Shown: positions 9,061 to 16,589 of the stretch, piece after piece
How positions within the stretch are numbered: position 1 is the stretch's first letter
Layout of the letters: each line of letters starts with the position of its first letter
Assembly: GCF_014641555.1 (NCBI RefSeq)
Contig: NZ_BMHY01000009.1
Coordinates: 1 to 64,000 of the forward strand
DNA: 64,000 nucleotides
From: Paenibacillus radicis (ex Gao et al. 2016)
GTDB lineage: Bacteria; Bacillota; Bacilli; Paenibacillales; Paenibacillaceae
Direction: 5' to 3'
Translations under genes and position numbers: made by a program
Notes under the pieces: model-generated
Seen by the model: the letters and a program-made list of their open reading frames with translations, nothing else
What the model was told of the DNA's origin: nothing
The model's database searches: none

Positions 9061-9275
9061 TTAATAGCAAACCCTTACAATGATGATTTTGTCAATTGGT
9101 CCAAAATTAATGATCTTTCATTTTATTTTAATAATGCAGATTTAGTCCATATTTCATAAGGTTTCAACTTCCCATTAGTAAATAATGCCTGTTTTTGCTG
9201 TGTTATGCTAGCTCTAGTTAAATCAGCAACTAGACTTCATGCCTACTTGGCAAACATACTTAGGAGGTTCTCCCT

Positions 9276-9779
9276 ATGAAAAGAAACACAACCCCAAAAA
9301 TGATTAAAGTTATCGCCGGTGTCGGCATCAGCTTATCGATTGCATTCAGCGGCGCGGTTATCGCAGCTCCACAACAGGCGCATGCAGCAGTCAGCAGCAG
9401 TACGAAAGCAAATCAAATTATCGCCACAGGCAAAACCCTGCTCGGCAAACCATATAAGCACGGCGCAACAGCTGGCAGCACGTCCTATTTCGACTGCTCC
9501 TCGTTCACACAATATGTTTTCAAAAAACATGGAGTCAGCCTTCCCCGCTCCTCCCAGCAGCAATCAAAGGTCGGCAAGTTCGTATCGAGAGCCAACCTGA
9601 AAGCCGGTGATTTGATATTCTCCGATACGAACCGTGACGGCGTTATCAATCATGTTAGCATCTACATGGGCAACAACAAGCTTCTTCATACGTATAAAGT
9701 TGGCGTTGGCGTCACGATCTCGAACTTTAGCGGCAGCGCGTGGGACAAGACCTACGTTACGGCACGCCGCGTCCTGTAG
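9276..9779 (+). CDS. Secreted NlpC/P60 family peptidoglycan hydrolase
   Basis: A 167-residue secreted enzyme: Sec signal peptide ending near 'AAPQQAHA', then a bare NlpC/P60 domain of about 120 residues. The catalytic Cys is in 'YFDCSSFTQYVF', the His in 'NHVSIYMG', and a third polar His in 'LLHTYK'. Such enzymes cut gamma-D-glutamyl-meso-diaminopimelate bonds in wall peptides. There is no LysM or SH3 cell-wall binding domain, so it is a minimal single-domain form. AGGAGG precedes the ATG. Transcribed alone, ending at a very strong terminator. Confidence 0.9.
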   Translation: MKRNTTPKMIKVIAGVGISLSIAFSGAVIAAPQQAHAAVSSSTKANQIIATGKTLLGKPYKHGATAGSTSYFDCSSFTQYVFKKHGVSLPRSSQQQSKVGKFVSRANLKAGDLIFSDTNRDGVINHVSIYMGNNKLLHTYKVGVGVTISNFSGSAWDKTYVTARRVL

Positions 9780-9811
9780 TTATTCAGCTTTAAACAATCC
9801 GACATAACGAT

Positions 9812-9853
9812 AACAAATAACCTCCAGGACCTGGGTCCTGGAGGTTATTTGTT
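9812..9853. terminator. Very strong bidirectional terminator
   Basis: A perfect 19-base stem (9812-9830 with 9835-9853) and a 4-base loop between convergent genes. The first base of the next gene's stop codon, on the minus strand, lies inside the arm. Confidence 0.9.
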
Positions 9854-10431
9854 TAATGATCGTCTTTCGCTGACTCATCATCCTTTTCCTCCTGCTGCTG
9901 GACAGCTTCCTCACCATCTGGCGGCGGATCTGAAACAGGGGGCTTGGTCTTCAACGTCTCTGCGATCCTCTGCAGCCGGTTAAATTCTTCATAAAGGTGC
10001 AGCAGCTCTGCCTCCTTCGCTTCCATCTGAAGCGACAATTCATTGAGTAAAATCCGCAAGCTTTCCTCATCATATTCAACCTGCTTCGCTTCCTCAGCAA
10101 CGGTAGCGAATCCGTCTGTACGCTTTATATACCTGCTGCAGCCGAAGGTGACAATTGCCCATTCGTCCGCCTCTTTGCGGCCCAACTCCTTATAAATATC
10201 GACGTAACCGTCAAATACCATATTGATCATTTTGCGGTAATCCCAATTCACAATGGCAAGGCTCTCCTTAGCGCGGCTTACTGCCAGCATAAGCTGGAAA
10301 TCATTCAGCTTGCCGCGTTCCTCCTCTACCCGCTCTATTTCATGAACAAAGTAAGGGTATGCCTTGCGAAACAGTTCGGATACCGTTGCAAATTCTTCTT
10401 GTGTGATCATCTTCGTATCTTCCGCTTCCAT
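9853..10431 (-). CDS. Uncharacterised charged, helix-rich cytoplasmic protein
   Basis: A protein of 192 residues with no signal peptide or membrane segment. It is mostly helical. A coiled-coil-like stretch lies at about 120-165 ('SLQMEAKEAELLHLYEEFNR'), and the tail is acidic with Pro, Gln, Glu and Asp. I recognise no family. I place the start at the ATG at 10431, which has GAGAGG nine bases upstream; the ATG at 10440 has no spacing to that site. Stands alone between a terminator and a tiny plus-strand gene. Confidence 0.65.
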   Translation of the reverse strand: MEAEDTKMITQEEFATVSELFRKAYPYFVHEIERVEEERGKLNDFQLMLAVSRAKESLAIVNWDYRKMINMVFDGYVDIYKELGRKEADEWAIVTFGCSRYIKRTDGFATVAEEAKQVEYDEESLRILLNELSLQMEAKEAELLHLYEEFNRLQRIAETLKTKPPVSDPPPDGEEAVQQQEEKDDESAKDDH

Positions 10432-10578
10432 TGCTCTCATTCCTCTCTTGCCGATAAGTCCATTATAATAACTTTCGCAGCAAGAGGCCAATTTGAGCGC
10501 CAGTACTTATGACTTTCTTTCCCGGTTCGTATATAATAGAAGAATAGCTAGGCTAGTCCAAGAAAGTTGGTGCATCAT

Positions 10579-10680
10579 ATGAATGGCCGCAGAGCGGTAT
10601 TCACGATTCTGGGCATTTGCGCAGCGCTTGCCTTAGTCGTTTACACTTTGATTCAACTCGTAATAAAGGCGCAGCCATAG
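10579..10680 (+). CDS. Tiny single-helix membrane peptide (33 residues)
   Basis: The frame encodes 33 residues: a short basic N-terminus and one hydrophobic helix 'FTILGICAALALVVYTLIQL'. A TATAAT box lies at 10532-10537 with a poor -35. The ribosome-binding site is weak. The stop codon lies inside the loop of a perfect terminator hairpin, which supports a short transcribed unit. Function unknown. Confidence 0.45.
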   Translation: MNGRRAVFTILGICAALALVVYTLIQLVIKAQP

Positions 10681-10694
10681 GCTGCGCCTTTATT
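10662..10694. terminator. Rho-independent terminator spanning a stop codon
   Basis: A perfect 15-base stem (10662-10676 with 10680-10694), 3-base loop and a T-run after it. It serves the 33-residue frame and, on the other strand, lies just after the thioesterase gene. Confidence 0.85.
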
Positions 10695-10697
10695 TTT

Positions 10698-11210
10698 TTA
10701 TATCCAAGGTGGTGTTACGGTCAAATAGCCGGCGAATTTTTTACTTTCTTCTCTTCGCTGACGGCGCATCTCGGAGCGCTGCGGAGCTGTCTCGAACAGC
10801 TTCAGCTCTTCTTCGGATTCCGGAATAACCCGCGGCACCGGAATCGGCTTGTTATTCTCGTCCAGCGCCACGAACGTTAGAAACGACGTCGCCGCAACCT
10901 TCCGCTCACCGCTCAGCAAATCTTCTTTAATCACCTTGACGAACACCTCAACAGACGTTCTGCCGTTCCAAGTAACGTACGACTCCAGACTCACATAATC
11001 GGTAGGCCGGATCGGCTGCAGAAAGTCAACGGAATCCGTAGATGCCGTAACGACCGTACGGCGGCAATGCTTCGTAGCCGCAATTGAAGCGATGTCGTCA
11101 ATAAATTGCATAAGCTTGCCGCCAAATAATGTATTGTGATTGTTGACGTCTGTCGGGAATACACGGGACGTCTTGTAGCACCTTGATTCGCGTGAATAAC
11201 GTTGCTCCAT
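10698..11210 (-). CDS. Acyl-CoA thioesterase, hotdog fold (YkhA-like)
   Basis: A 170-residue single-hotdog thioesterase. 'NNHNTLFGGKLMQFIDDIAS' contains the catalytic N/H-x-x-G-G/D signature of the BACH/YciA family, followed by 'VTASTDSVDFLQPI' and 'VKVIKEDLLSGERKVA'. It hydrolyses acyl-CoA esters in the cytoplasm. Length fits B. subtilis YkhA. The C-terminal 30 residues are charged and then hydrophobic. Its start lies 2 bases after the end of the nucleoside hydrolase gene, so both are probably cotranscribed on the minus strand. Confidence 0.9.
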   Translation of the reverse strand: MEQRYSRESRCYKTSRVFPTDVNNHNTLFGGKLMQFIDDIASIAATKHCRRTVVTASTDSVDFLQPIRPTDYVSLESYVTWNGRTSVEVFVKVIKEDLLSGERKVAATSFLTFVALDENNKPIPVPRVIPESEEELKLFETAPQRSEMRRQRREESKKFAGYLTVTPPWI

Positions 11211-11212
11211 GA

Positions 11213-12196
11213 CTATACAGTCCTCTCCGCCGCAGCAGGAGCGGCAAATACGGACAGCAGCTGACTGAGCGAGCGTTCCTCTTCAACCTCCAGGCAGAAA
11301 TCAATTTCTCTGCCGATAACGGAATTGAAACGGCGATCGGTAATAATCATACCTGCGGTCAGATCATGCCCGCAGTCGATTACCGCCTTCAGTGTTTGTG
11401 TCCGTACGAGTGAAGGATCAACGGCAACCAGCACGGCAAGCGGATCATGCATCGCACAAGCGCCCAGGAAACCATTTGACTCCCCGTAGAATTGAATATA
11501 GCGGTCCATCGACTGCTGCAGGAACAGGGCAACATCCCGCTTCTCAGATGGCGCGTTCTGCAGCAGCTGCTCCAGATGCTGACGCGTCAGCTTTACTTTC
11601 ATCGTTACGTCCAGGCCGACTACTGTAATTGGCAGCTCGGAATTGAACAGAACAGCTGCCGCCTCCGGATCACCCCAGAAGTTGGCTTCACTGACCGGCG
11701 TGACGTTGCCCGGCGCAAATACGGTGCCGCCCATAATAACAACCCGGTTGATCAGCTTCGCAATCGACGGATCCTTTTGAACCGCAGCTGCTACGTTGGT
11801 CATTCTGCCTACGGGTACGATGATCAGTTCGCCAGGCAGCTCATGCGCCTTACGGATAATGAAATCGTCTGCCGACTCTTCAAGGGGCTTCTGCTCGGAT
11901 TTTGGCAGCTCCACATCGCCGATTCCGTTATTGCCATGGATATGCGGCACTGGTCCGCTATAATGGCGTGCCAGCGGTTTTGCGGCGCCCATTGCAACCG
12001 GCACCTCATAGCCGCAATTGGCCAATTTTATAAGACGCAGTGTGTTTTCCGTCGCTTGCTCTACCTCGATATTACCGAAAACCGTGGTAATGCCCACGAG
12101 TTCAATATCCGGTGAAAGCAGCGCGTATAATACCGCCACCGCATCGTCAATTCCTGTGTCTACATCCAGTATGATTCTTTTTTTTCTGTCCGTCAT
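11213..12196 (-). CDS. Inosine/uridine-preferring nucleoside hydrolase family protein
   Basis: A 327-residue enzyme. The N-terminus 'RIILDVDTGIDDAVAVLYAL' is the calcium-binding DxDxxxDD signature of IU-nucleoside hydrolases. Further conserved parts are 'HGNNGIGD', 'VPVGRMTNVAAAV', 'RVVIMGGTVFAPGNVTPVSE' and 'MHDPLAVLVAVDP'. It splits ribonucleosides to base and ribose in the cytoplasm, and could feed the purine region further right, although the two are not linked. The ATG at 12196 follows GGAGAGGAG; an upstream extension of 99 codons crosses the promoter and is rejected. A promoter with a dyad operator lies upstream. Confidence 0.92.
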   Translation of the reverse strand: MTDRKKRIILDVDTGIDDAVAVLYALLSPDIELVGITTVFGNIEVEQATENTLRLIKLANCGYEVPVAMGAAKPLARHYSGPVPHIHGNNGIGDVELPKSEQKPLEESADDFIIRKAHELPGELIIVPVGRMTNVAAAVQKDPSIAKLINRVVIMGGTVFAPGNVTPVSEANFWGDPEAAAVLFNSELPITVVGLDVTMKVKLTRQHLEQLLQNAPSEKRDVALFLQQSMDRYIQFYGESNGFLGACAMHDPLAVLVAVDPSLVRTQTLKAVIDCGHDLTAGMIITDRRFNSVIGREIDFCLEVEEERSLSQLLSVFAAPAAAERTV

Positions 12197-12229
12197 ATGT
12201 GTTTGGACTCCTCTCCTATGTATGCCTCC

Positions 12230-12276
12230 ATTGTATACGATGCAAGCATGGTTTCCAAAGGAAATCGTTGCTTGCA
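12230..12276 (-). promoter_or_regulatory. Promoter and dyad operator of the nucleoside hydrolase unit
   Basis: On the minus strand TTGGAA (12258-12253), a 17-base spacer and TACAAT (12235-12230) form a good sigma-A promoter. An inverted repeat covers 12241-12276: TGCAAGCA and TTTCC pair with GGAAA and TGCTTGCA around a 3-base centre. It overlaps the -35 box, so repressor binding is likely. The regulator is not identified. Confidence 0.55.
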
Positions 12277-12397
12277 ATCCAACGGCTCGGCCATTTCGTG
12301 AACCAGCTTTAGTTCGAAGCGAGGCGGACCTATCCTCCGTCCCGTCAAACCATGTTATAATATGCTTCATATTATCACTAATAAGGGGAACGCTCAA

Positions 12398-12709
12398 ATG
12401 AACGCCAATGAACGGGATCAATTTATTATTGACGCCTACCGCCGAGACGAACAGACGATGATCCTCGTTTTCGCACAATGGTGTGTCAACCATGGACTCG
12501 AGGCCGCCGAACTATACGCTCGTGCTTACCCTCGCCAGCCAGACAACGCCGCACTCCAAGAGGCGCTCGCGCTTACCGCTCCTCGCGAGGAAGCCGGCGA
12601 TATTGATGACGATACGGTGCTTCAGGTGCTGTCTTTGTTCGACAACGAAGAGCTTGCATTCATCGTCACTGAAGAAATCAGCGCCCGACTGCAGCGCCCA
12701 CGCGAATAG
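12398..12709 (+). CDS. Small uncharacterised acidic protein
   Basis: A 103-residue soluble protein, acidic and Ala/Leu-rich. It starts 'MNANERDQFIIDAYRRDEQT' and ends with a predicted helix 'EELAFIVTEEISARLQ'. AAGGGG lies eight bases before the ATG at 12398; the longer frame from 12362 runs back into a TATAAT box and is unlikely. Divergent from the nucleoside hydrolase. I do not recognise a family; the helical-repeat look could suit a small protein-binding module, which is a guess. Confidence 0.65.
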   Translation: MNANERDQFIIDAYRRDEQTMILVFAQWCVNHGLEAAELYARAYPRQPDNAALQEALALTAPREEAGDIDDDTVLQVLSLFDNEELAFIVTEEISARLQRPRE

Positions 12710-12727
12710 CTAGTTGCCGGCTCCCTA

Positions 12728-12757
12728 TTGTTTTCTCCCTTATTATGACGTTATAAT
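12728..12757 (+). promoter_or_regulatory. Candidate sigma-A promoter for the YdjM-like gene
   Basis: TTGTTT (12728-12733), an 18-base spacer and a perfect TATAAT (12752-12757), 49 bases before the ATG at 12806. Confidence 0.45.
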
Positions 12758-12805
12758 AGGGATGCGAACATACGTTTGACGCCATAGTCAGTCACGGGAG
12801 GCAAT

Positions 12806-13447
12806 ATGAAAGGCTCTACTCATTTGGCGATCGGAGTCGCCATCGGCGCTGCCGCCGCCGTTTATTACCCATTCTCGGCTATGAATGCCGCCGTCTACGT
12901 TGCAGTAGCCGGTGTGTCTGCCCTCAGCGCGGATTTGGACGGTCCTAGCATTCTGAGCTCCAAGCTGAGCAAGCTGTCGAAGCTCATCTACTCCCTCATT
13001 CAAGGAGGCGGGTGGCTGCTCGTAGGCGCTGTCGCCTATTTGTATGCCGCCGACCAGTATTTCAACATGAAGCTGGCGATCTTTTCCGTTGCCGTCGTAT
13101 TGGCCGGTTTGTTTGCCGGACGCGGAACGATACGCAACGCCTTGGTTACCGCCGTTGGCTGCGGAATGATGTACGCCGGATTTATGGCGAACATGACTTG
13201 GCTTATCGGTTTTGGCCTATTTGTCGGCATCGCGCCATGGCTGAAGCATCGCGGAATGACGCATACGGTATGGGCGGTGATCGCCTGGGGCGCCATCGGG
13301 CTCGGGCTTGAGCGCGAGCTTCAGCTGGAAGGGCTGATGCGAATCGCTGTTCTCGGCTATCTCTCCCACCTAATCGCTGACACGCTAACGCCAAGCGGCG
13401 TGAAATGGTTCTACCCGCTATTCAAAAAATCGATCAAGCTGCGCTAG
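12806..13447 (+). CDS. YdjM/YfhO-like membrane-bound metal-dependent hydrolase family protein
   Basis: A 213-residue membrane protein of the YdjM family (annotated as LexA-regulated, 'membrane-bound metal-dependent hydrolase'). Conserved His and Asp residues occur in 'MKGSTHLAIGV', 'LSADLDGP', 'HRGMTHTVWAV' and 'YLSHLIADTLTPSGVKWFYP'. About five helices. The biochemical function of the family is not established; the motifs suggest a metal site at the membrane. GGGAGG precedes the ATG. Single-gene unit with its own terminator. No clear LexA box was seen upstream. Confidence 0.85.
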   Translation: MKGSTHLAIGVAIGAAAAVYYPFSAMNAAVYVAVAGVSALSADLDGPSILSSKLSKLSKLIYSLIQGGGWLLVGAVAYLYAADQYFNMKLAIFSVAVVLAGLFAGRGTIRNALVTAVGCGMMYAGFMANMTWLIGFGLFVGIAPWLKHRGMTHTVWAVIAWGAIGLGLERELQLEGLMRIAVLGYLSHLIADTLTPSGVKWFYPLFKKSIKLR

Positions 13448-13465
13448 CTTGCGCAGCCGCAAGAA

Positions 13466-13514
13466 AAAGGCTTTTCTCAAGGGATCATACACAGTCCCTG
13501 TGAGAAAAGCCTTT
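13466..13514. terminator. Bidirectional Rho-independent terminator
   Basis: A long stem (AAAGGCTTTTCTCA then GGGA, pairing with TCCC then TGAGAAAAGCCTTT) between the convergent YdjM-like and HesB-like genes. Confidence 0.85.
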
Positions 13515-13516
13515 CT

Positions 13517-13789
13517 TTATTTAACGAAGACGATATTTTCATTGCGCAGATCAATGGTCAGATCCTTGCCGTCCATATACCAAGCGTCGTTCTCTTCCAT
13601 GTAAAAATGAATACCATCCTGCACCGTGCTAACTGCCGGGTATCTTGCTGTATCTTTCATGATGCCGAACGAAAAGGCATCCTCTCCTCCGCCGCTGTAC
13701 CGTACGTAAATACGTACGCTGTCCGCTGGCTTGAAGCCCCATTCTTCCATAAAACAAGCCGTTGCAGCTGATGTTACGCTCATTTTCAT
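13517..13789 (-). CDS. HesB/IscA-like (YneR-type) protein
   Basis: A 90-residue protein resembling the Bacillus YneR/HesB-like family: 'ACFMEEWGFKPADSVRIYVR' then 'YSGGGEDAFSFGI' and a conserved ending 'DLTIDLRNENIVFVK'. True IscA/HesB scaffolds have three conserved Cys; here only one Cys is visible near the N-terminus, so an Fe-S scaffold role should not be assumed. The ATG at 13789 has AAGGGG eight bases upstream; the GTG at 13798 is too close to it. Monocistronic. Confidence 0.8.
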   Translation of the reverse strand: MKMSVTSAATACFMEEWGFKPADSVRIYVRYSGGGEDAFSFGIMKDTARYPAVSTVQDGIHFYMEENDAWYMDGKDLTIDLRNENIVFVK

Positions 13790-13851
13790 TCTGTTCACCC
13801 CTTCCGATGCTGTTATACGTTCATGATAAGCAAGGCCAGATGGCCATCAAG

Positions 13852-14622
13852 CTATAACTCGTGTATCGTCACTTCGCTGCGAACGAGAAAGCGGGCATTA
13901 GGTCCAGCCTGGCTGATTCCTTTGGATATGTAATAAGCGCCCTGCTCCCCTTCATGCAGCCCTTTCACGATACCGGCGGCTGCCAGCTTTCCCTTGTTAA
14001 TGTAACGGAATAGAAACGGTACGTTAAATTGCATGCCGTGAAAATGTCCAGCCATCAAATACTTATAACGATGAGTTAGCTGAAGCACCAGATTCGGGTC
14101 ATGGGTTAGCACGATAATGGGCTTGCCCCGGTTCGCGCCTTGAAACGCTAATTTCGGTTTGCTCTTCTTGCTGCCAGAATCGTCAATACCGACTAACATA
14201 AATTCACCTGCATCGTAGCTTCGATTGCTTAGCAATTGAACACCGGTGTCTTTCATAAGCTTGACTAGCTGCTTCATTTGCCCCGCGGCCAGCCGGTGAT
14301 CATGATTGCCAAGTACAGCAAATACGGGAATGCCGCAGCCGGCGATCGCTTCCAGATAAACACGGACCTTCGGCAAATACTTGCCATTTTGCGTAAAGTC
14401 CCCGGTAATAAAAATATACGATGGACGCTCTGTCTCAATCAATCTTTTTATTCTCGCGGCGCTTATTCTGATTTTCTCTACATGCAGATCGCTAATATGC
14501 AGCACTTTCATCCCAAGACCTGCCGGGTACTGAACCCGTTCGACCTTCAGCCATTGGGTCGGAAATATAAACAGGAAGTAAAGCAGCGCAACCGCTAATG
14601 CTGCCGCAATCATATAGACCAT
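13852..14622 (-). CDS. Membrane-anchored calcineurin-like metallophosphoesterase
   Basis: A 256-residue protein with one N-terminal membrane helix (about 4-22) and a metallophosphoesterase domain with all five metal motifs: 'HISDLHVEK', 'FITGDFTQNG', 'LGNHDHRL', 'LTHDP' and 'AGHFHGMQ'. The family (YaeI/YkuE-like) includes lipid-active and UDP-diacylglucosamine-type hydrolases. The substrate cannot be read from sequence. The closely related layout in Bacillus acts on lipids at the membrane, an analogy only. It is downstream, on the same strand, of the 58-residue and TIR genes, with a gap of about 120 bases. Confidence 0.88.
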   Translation of the reverse strand: MVYMIAAALAVALLYFLFIFPTQWLKVERVQYPAGLGMKVLHISDLHVEKIRISAARIKRLIETERPSYIFITGDFTQNGKYLPKVRVYLEAIAGCGIPVFAVLGNHDHRLAAGQMKQLVKLMKDTGVQLLSNRSYDAGEFMLVGIDDSGSKKSKPKLAFQGANRGKPIIVLTHDPNLVLQLTHRYKYLMAGHFHGMQFNVPFLFRYINKGKLAAAGIVKGLHEGEQGAYYISKGISQAGPNARFLVRSEVTIHEL

Positions 14623-14746
14623 CCACGTATCACCCTATCAAAAGCATACCTTATCGCGGCTGCCCATTCAAGACACCGCCCCTCGCAAGCGAATCGCATC
14701 AAAAAAAAGCCCCGGAGCATCCCGGAGCTAATCATTCAAGGTTCGA

Positions 14747-14923
14747 TTATAGAAATGAGGGCTTTTTATAAATTGCTTTGCGTTCCAGCACCACTGTATA
14801 TTCCCGGTCTCGACCGTCAACCGACGGCGCGACGAATACCGAATTGGATTGCTGTTCGCCACGGGCAGGTTTGCGAATAAGTCGGGCAGTGTGGTTCTCA
14901 CGATTTCCTCTGCTCTTGTTCAT
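14747..14923 (-). CDS. 58-residue basic protein coupled to the TIR gene
   Basis: A short frame with a strong ribosome-binding site (GGGAGG, nine bases before ATG). Its ATG overlaps the stop codon of the TIR-domain gene as ATGA, the usual form of translational coupling. The product is basic and polar, with 'ARLIRKPARGEQ' and 'REYTVVLERKAIYKK', no membrane segment and no Cys. I recognise no family. Coupling suggests a partner, inhibitor or targeting factor for the TIR protein, as inference. The coupled overlap and ribosome-binding site are what make this a gene rather than chance. Confidence 0.65.
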   Translation of the reverse strand: MNKSRGNRENHTARLIRKPARGEQQSNSVFVAPSVDGRDREYTVVLERKAIYKKPSFL

Positions 14924-15936
14924 TGTGAATCGCCTCCCAGCAAATAGTTCACGGTGTCCATTAATTCGCTGTTCCGTTCGGCGAGTATTCCAAGCTCCTC
15001 GTCTGTTACGGTGCGTGCTCCAGCCAAATGAACGGTTACGACAAAATCCTTACCCACAGGATAACACAGTAAATAACCAGCCGCAACCAGCTTTCCCATT
15101 CGCAAGAAGCGCATCGTGCTATTCAAGAACGCGTCCACTACGAGAACGGGAGACTCTCCTTCTTTTTTCCCTTCATTCGTATGATACGGGAAAAAGCGCC
15201 CTTTGCCGACATTGCCGGCAATTTGCCGCATGCCATCCAGATCAGCCTGCCATAACGCAGCGCCGGTTACACGGTAGCCTTCCAGCGGAGAGGCATCGTA
15301 ACCATTGCGAATGGCCTCGTACAACCGCTCATACGGGTGATGCTCATGCTCGCTGAACGTGTTTTGGTTGAATGCTATAAAAAAATGCAGCAAGCTTTGC
15401 TTGCGCTTCAGCTCGGATTCATAGGCTGCGGCCCGAATGGCTGGATCTGGAAAATGCCCCTGCGCCCGAATTCGATCGGCAATCTCATCGCAGGCCAGGT
15501 TGACTGCGGCGTCGAAATTGCCATCGGAACGCTCCTCGTAGCGGAGTACGGTCAATCCCAGCAAATCAGAAGGCAGATGAAACTCATCGATAGCGATCCC
15601 TTCCCGTTCCGATGATACTTGCTCCGGTATGAGAAAAAACACGCGGGTTCGTTTCAGCCGTCCCCAGAACATGCCCATCTCAAATACCGTATTGTCCCTT
15701 GGCGCAAGAAAAGCTTTGCCTCTCATCATGACCAGATCATCGGCTGCCAGTACGAAGACCGCATAATCGCAAGTCTGCAGCTGGCGCTCCAGCGCCTCGA
15801 TCGCGTAATCATTAGCTTTGAAAGCTCCCGCATGCCAAGGCGTAACCTCCGCTACACGGTTCAAAGCGCGATGAATCGCGTTCACATATTTGATTGCTTC
15901 CCTGGATGATCCAATAAACAGCTTTGGCTTCGTCAC
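14920..15936 (-). CDS. TIR-like (CAP12-type) nucleotide-binding protein with C-terminal sensor-like domain
   Basis: A 338-residue soluble protein. Residues 4-135 match the 'predicted nucleotide-binding protein containing TIR-like domain' family (CAP12/Pycsar TIR, PF10137): 'LFIGSSREAIKYV', 'VTPWHAGAFKAND', 'FVLAADDL', 'APRDNTVFEMGMFWGRL' with the putative catalytic Glu86, and 'LPSDLLGLTV'. TIR domains with this Glu hydrolyse NAD+ in immune systems. Residues about 175-335 are unassigned; 'VTGAALWQADLDGMRQIAG', 'GYLLCYPVG' and the last helix resemble a GAF domain. I start at the GTG at 15936 because AAAGGAG precedes it and because the upstream ATG lies inside a TATAAT box. No cyclase gene is nearby. 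Confidence 0.8.
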   Translation of the reverse strand: MTKPKLFIGSSREAIKYVNAIHRALNRVAEVTPWHAGAFKANDYAIEALERQLQTCDYAVFVLAADDLVMMRGKAFLAPRDNTVFEMGMFWGRLKRTRVFFLIPEQVSSEREGIAIDEFHLPSDLLGLTVLRYEERSDGNFDAAVNLACDEIADRIRAQGHFPDPAIRAAAYESELKRKQSLLHFFIAFNQNTFSEHEHHPYERLYEAIRNGYDASPLEGYRVTGAALWQADLDGMRQIAGNVGKGRFFPYHTNEGKKEGESPVLVVDAFLNSTMRFLRMGKLVAAGYLLCYPVGKDFVVTVHLAGARTVTDEELGILAERNSELMDTVNYLLGGDSQ

Positions 15937-15970
15937 GTTCGAACTCCTTTGCAGCGGCAGTTTACGTTTC

Positions 15971-15999
15971 ATTATACTAGCAAAATAAGGAAACGAGAA
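15971..15999 (-). promoter_or_regulatory. Candidate promoter of the TIR operon
   Basis: On the minus strand a perfect TATAAT (15976-15971) with a weak -35 (TTCTCG, 15999-15994) 17 bases away. The in-frame ATG at 15972 overlaps the -10 box and so cannot be the start of a transcript made from here. Confidence 0.45.
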
Positions 16000-16036
16000 G
16001 GAGTCGCTGGTAGGAAGATCGATATTTATATTTATG

Positions 16037-16420
16037 TCAGCTATGATGCAAATGCTGCAGCGTTTGCGTAAAAATTTCTTTCACATGATCATCGTCCAAC
16101 GAATAATAGACGGTTTTACCTGCTTTGCGCCGCTTCACTATGCGTACATTACGCAAATAGCGAAGCTGATGCGAGACCGCTGACTGCGCCATATCCAGCA
16201 CGACGCACAGATCATGAACGCATAGCTCCTGTTCCAGCAGCGCATAGATCATTTTCACCCGGGTCGGATCGCCAAGCGCCTTGAACAGCTCGGCCAGCTC
16301 AACCGCCGTTTGTTCATCCACCCGAGCCTTAGTCAGGTTGTCGCCGTCCGGCTCCGTTCCGATACAGTTGTCCTCGCATTGCTCATCGATTAGTTTTTCC
16401 AATTGGCGCACCACCTTCAT
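16037..16420 (-). CDS. ArsR/SmtB-family metal-responsive repressor
   Basis: A 127-residue winged-helix repressor of the CadC/CzrA group. The recognition helix is in 'MAQSAVSHQLRYLRNVRIV'. It carries two sets of metal ligands. The alpha-5 site (Asp110, His112, His123, His126) matches the DxH(10)HxxH pattern of zinc sensors such as SmtB and CzrA. Cys15, Cys19 and 'ELCVHDLC' (Cys67, Cys72) resemble the soft-metal alpha-3N site of CadC, but with the second alpha-3 Cys replaced by His. It probably senses zinc, cadmium or lead. No efflux pump lies next to it, so the target may be its own gene or the divergent small membrane gene. Confidence 0.88.
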   Translation of the reverse strand: MKVVRQLEKLIDEQCEDNCIGTEPDGDNLTKARVDEQTAVELAELFKALGDPTRVKMIYALLEQELCVHDLCVVLDMAQSAVSHQLRYLRNVRIVKRRKAGKTVYYSLDDDHVKEIFTQTLQHLHHS

Positions 16421-16471
16421 TTTTCCGTAGGCTTATTATATCAGAATGCTCTTCTCCTTGCTCAGGCGACG

Positions 16472-16514
16472 CAACAATTATTGTATCGTGAACATTCGAT
16501 GACGATAATTGTTG
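16472..16514. promoter_or_regulatory. Inverted repeat between arsR-like gene and small membrane gene
   Basis: Perfect 10-base arms (CAACAATTAT, 16472-16481, and ATAATTGTTG, 16505-16514) around a centre with TATCGTGAACATTCGATGA. It lies in the divergent region and could be the operator of the ArsR-like repressor. Confidence 0.5.
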
Positions 16515-16589
16515 AAAAATAGCCACTTTGAGTCATGAAACGATTTCTCTTTTTCTTTTATACTAGTTTGGAAAGGAGGCGATCAAGAC

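Noticed and set aside
8950..9159. 69-codon plus-strand frame
   Set aside because: No ribosome-binding site; it is the shadow of the decayed acetyltransferase on the other strand.
12197..12493. 99-codon N-terminal extension of the nucleoside hydrolase
   Set aside because: It crosses the promoter and operator; the family starts at the DVDTGIDD segment and a ribosome-binding site marks the ATG at 12196.
14701..14760. Terminator-like GC-rich sequence beside poly-A
   Set aside because: The CCCGGAGC copies are direct, not inverted; only a short outer pairing of AAAAGCCC with GGGCTTTT remains, with a loop of about 45 bases.
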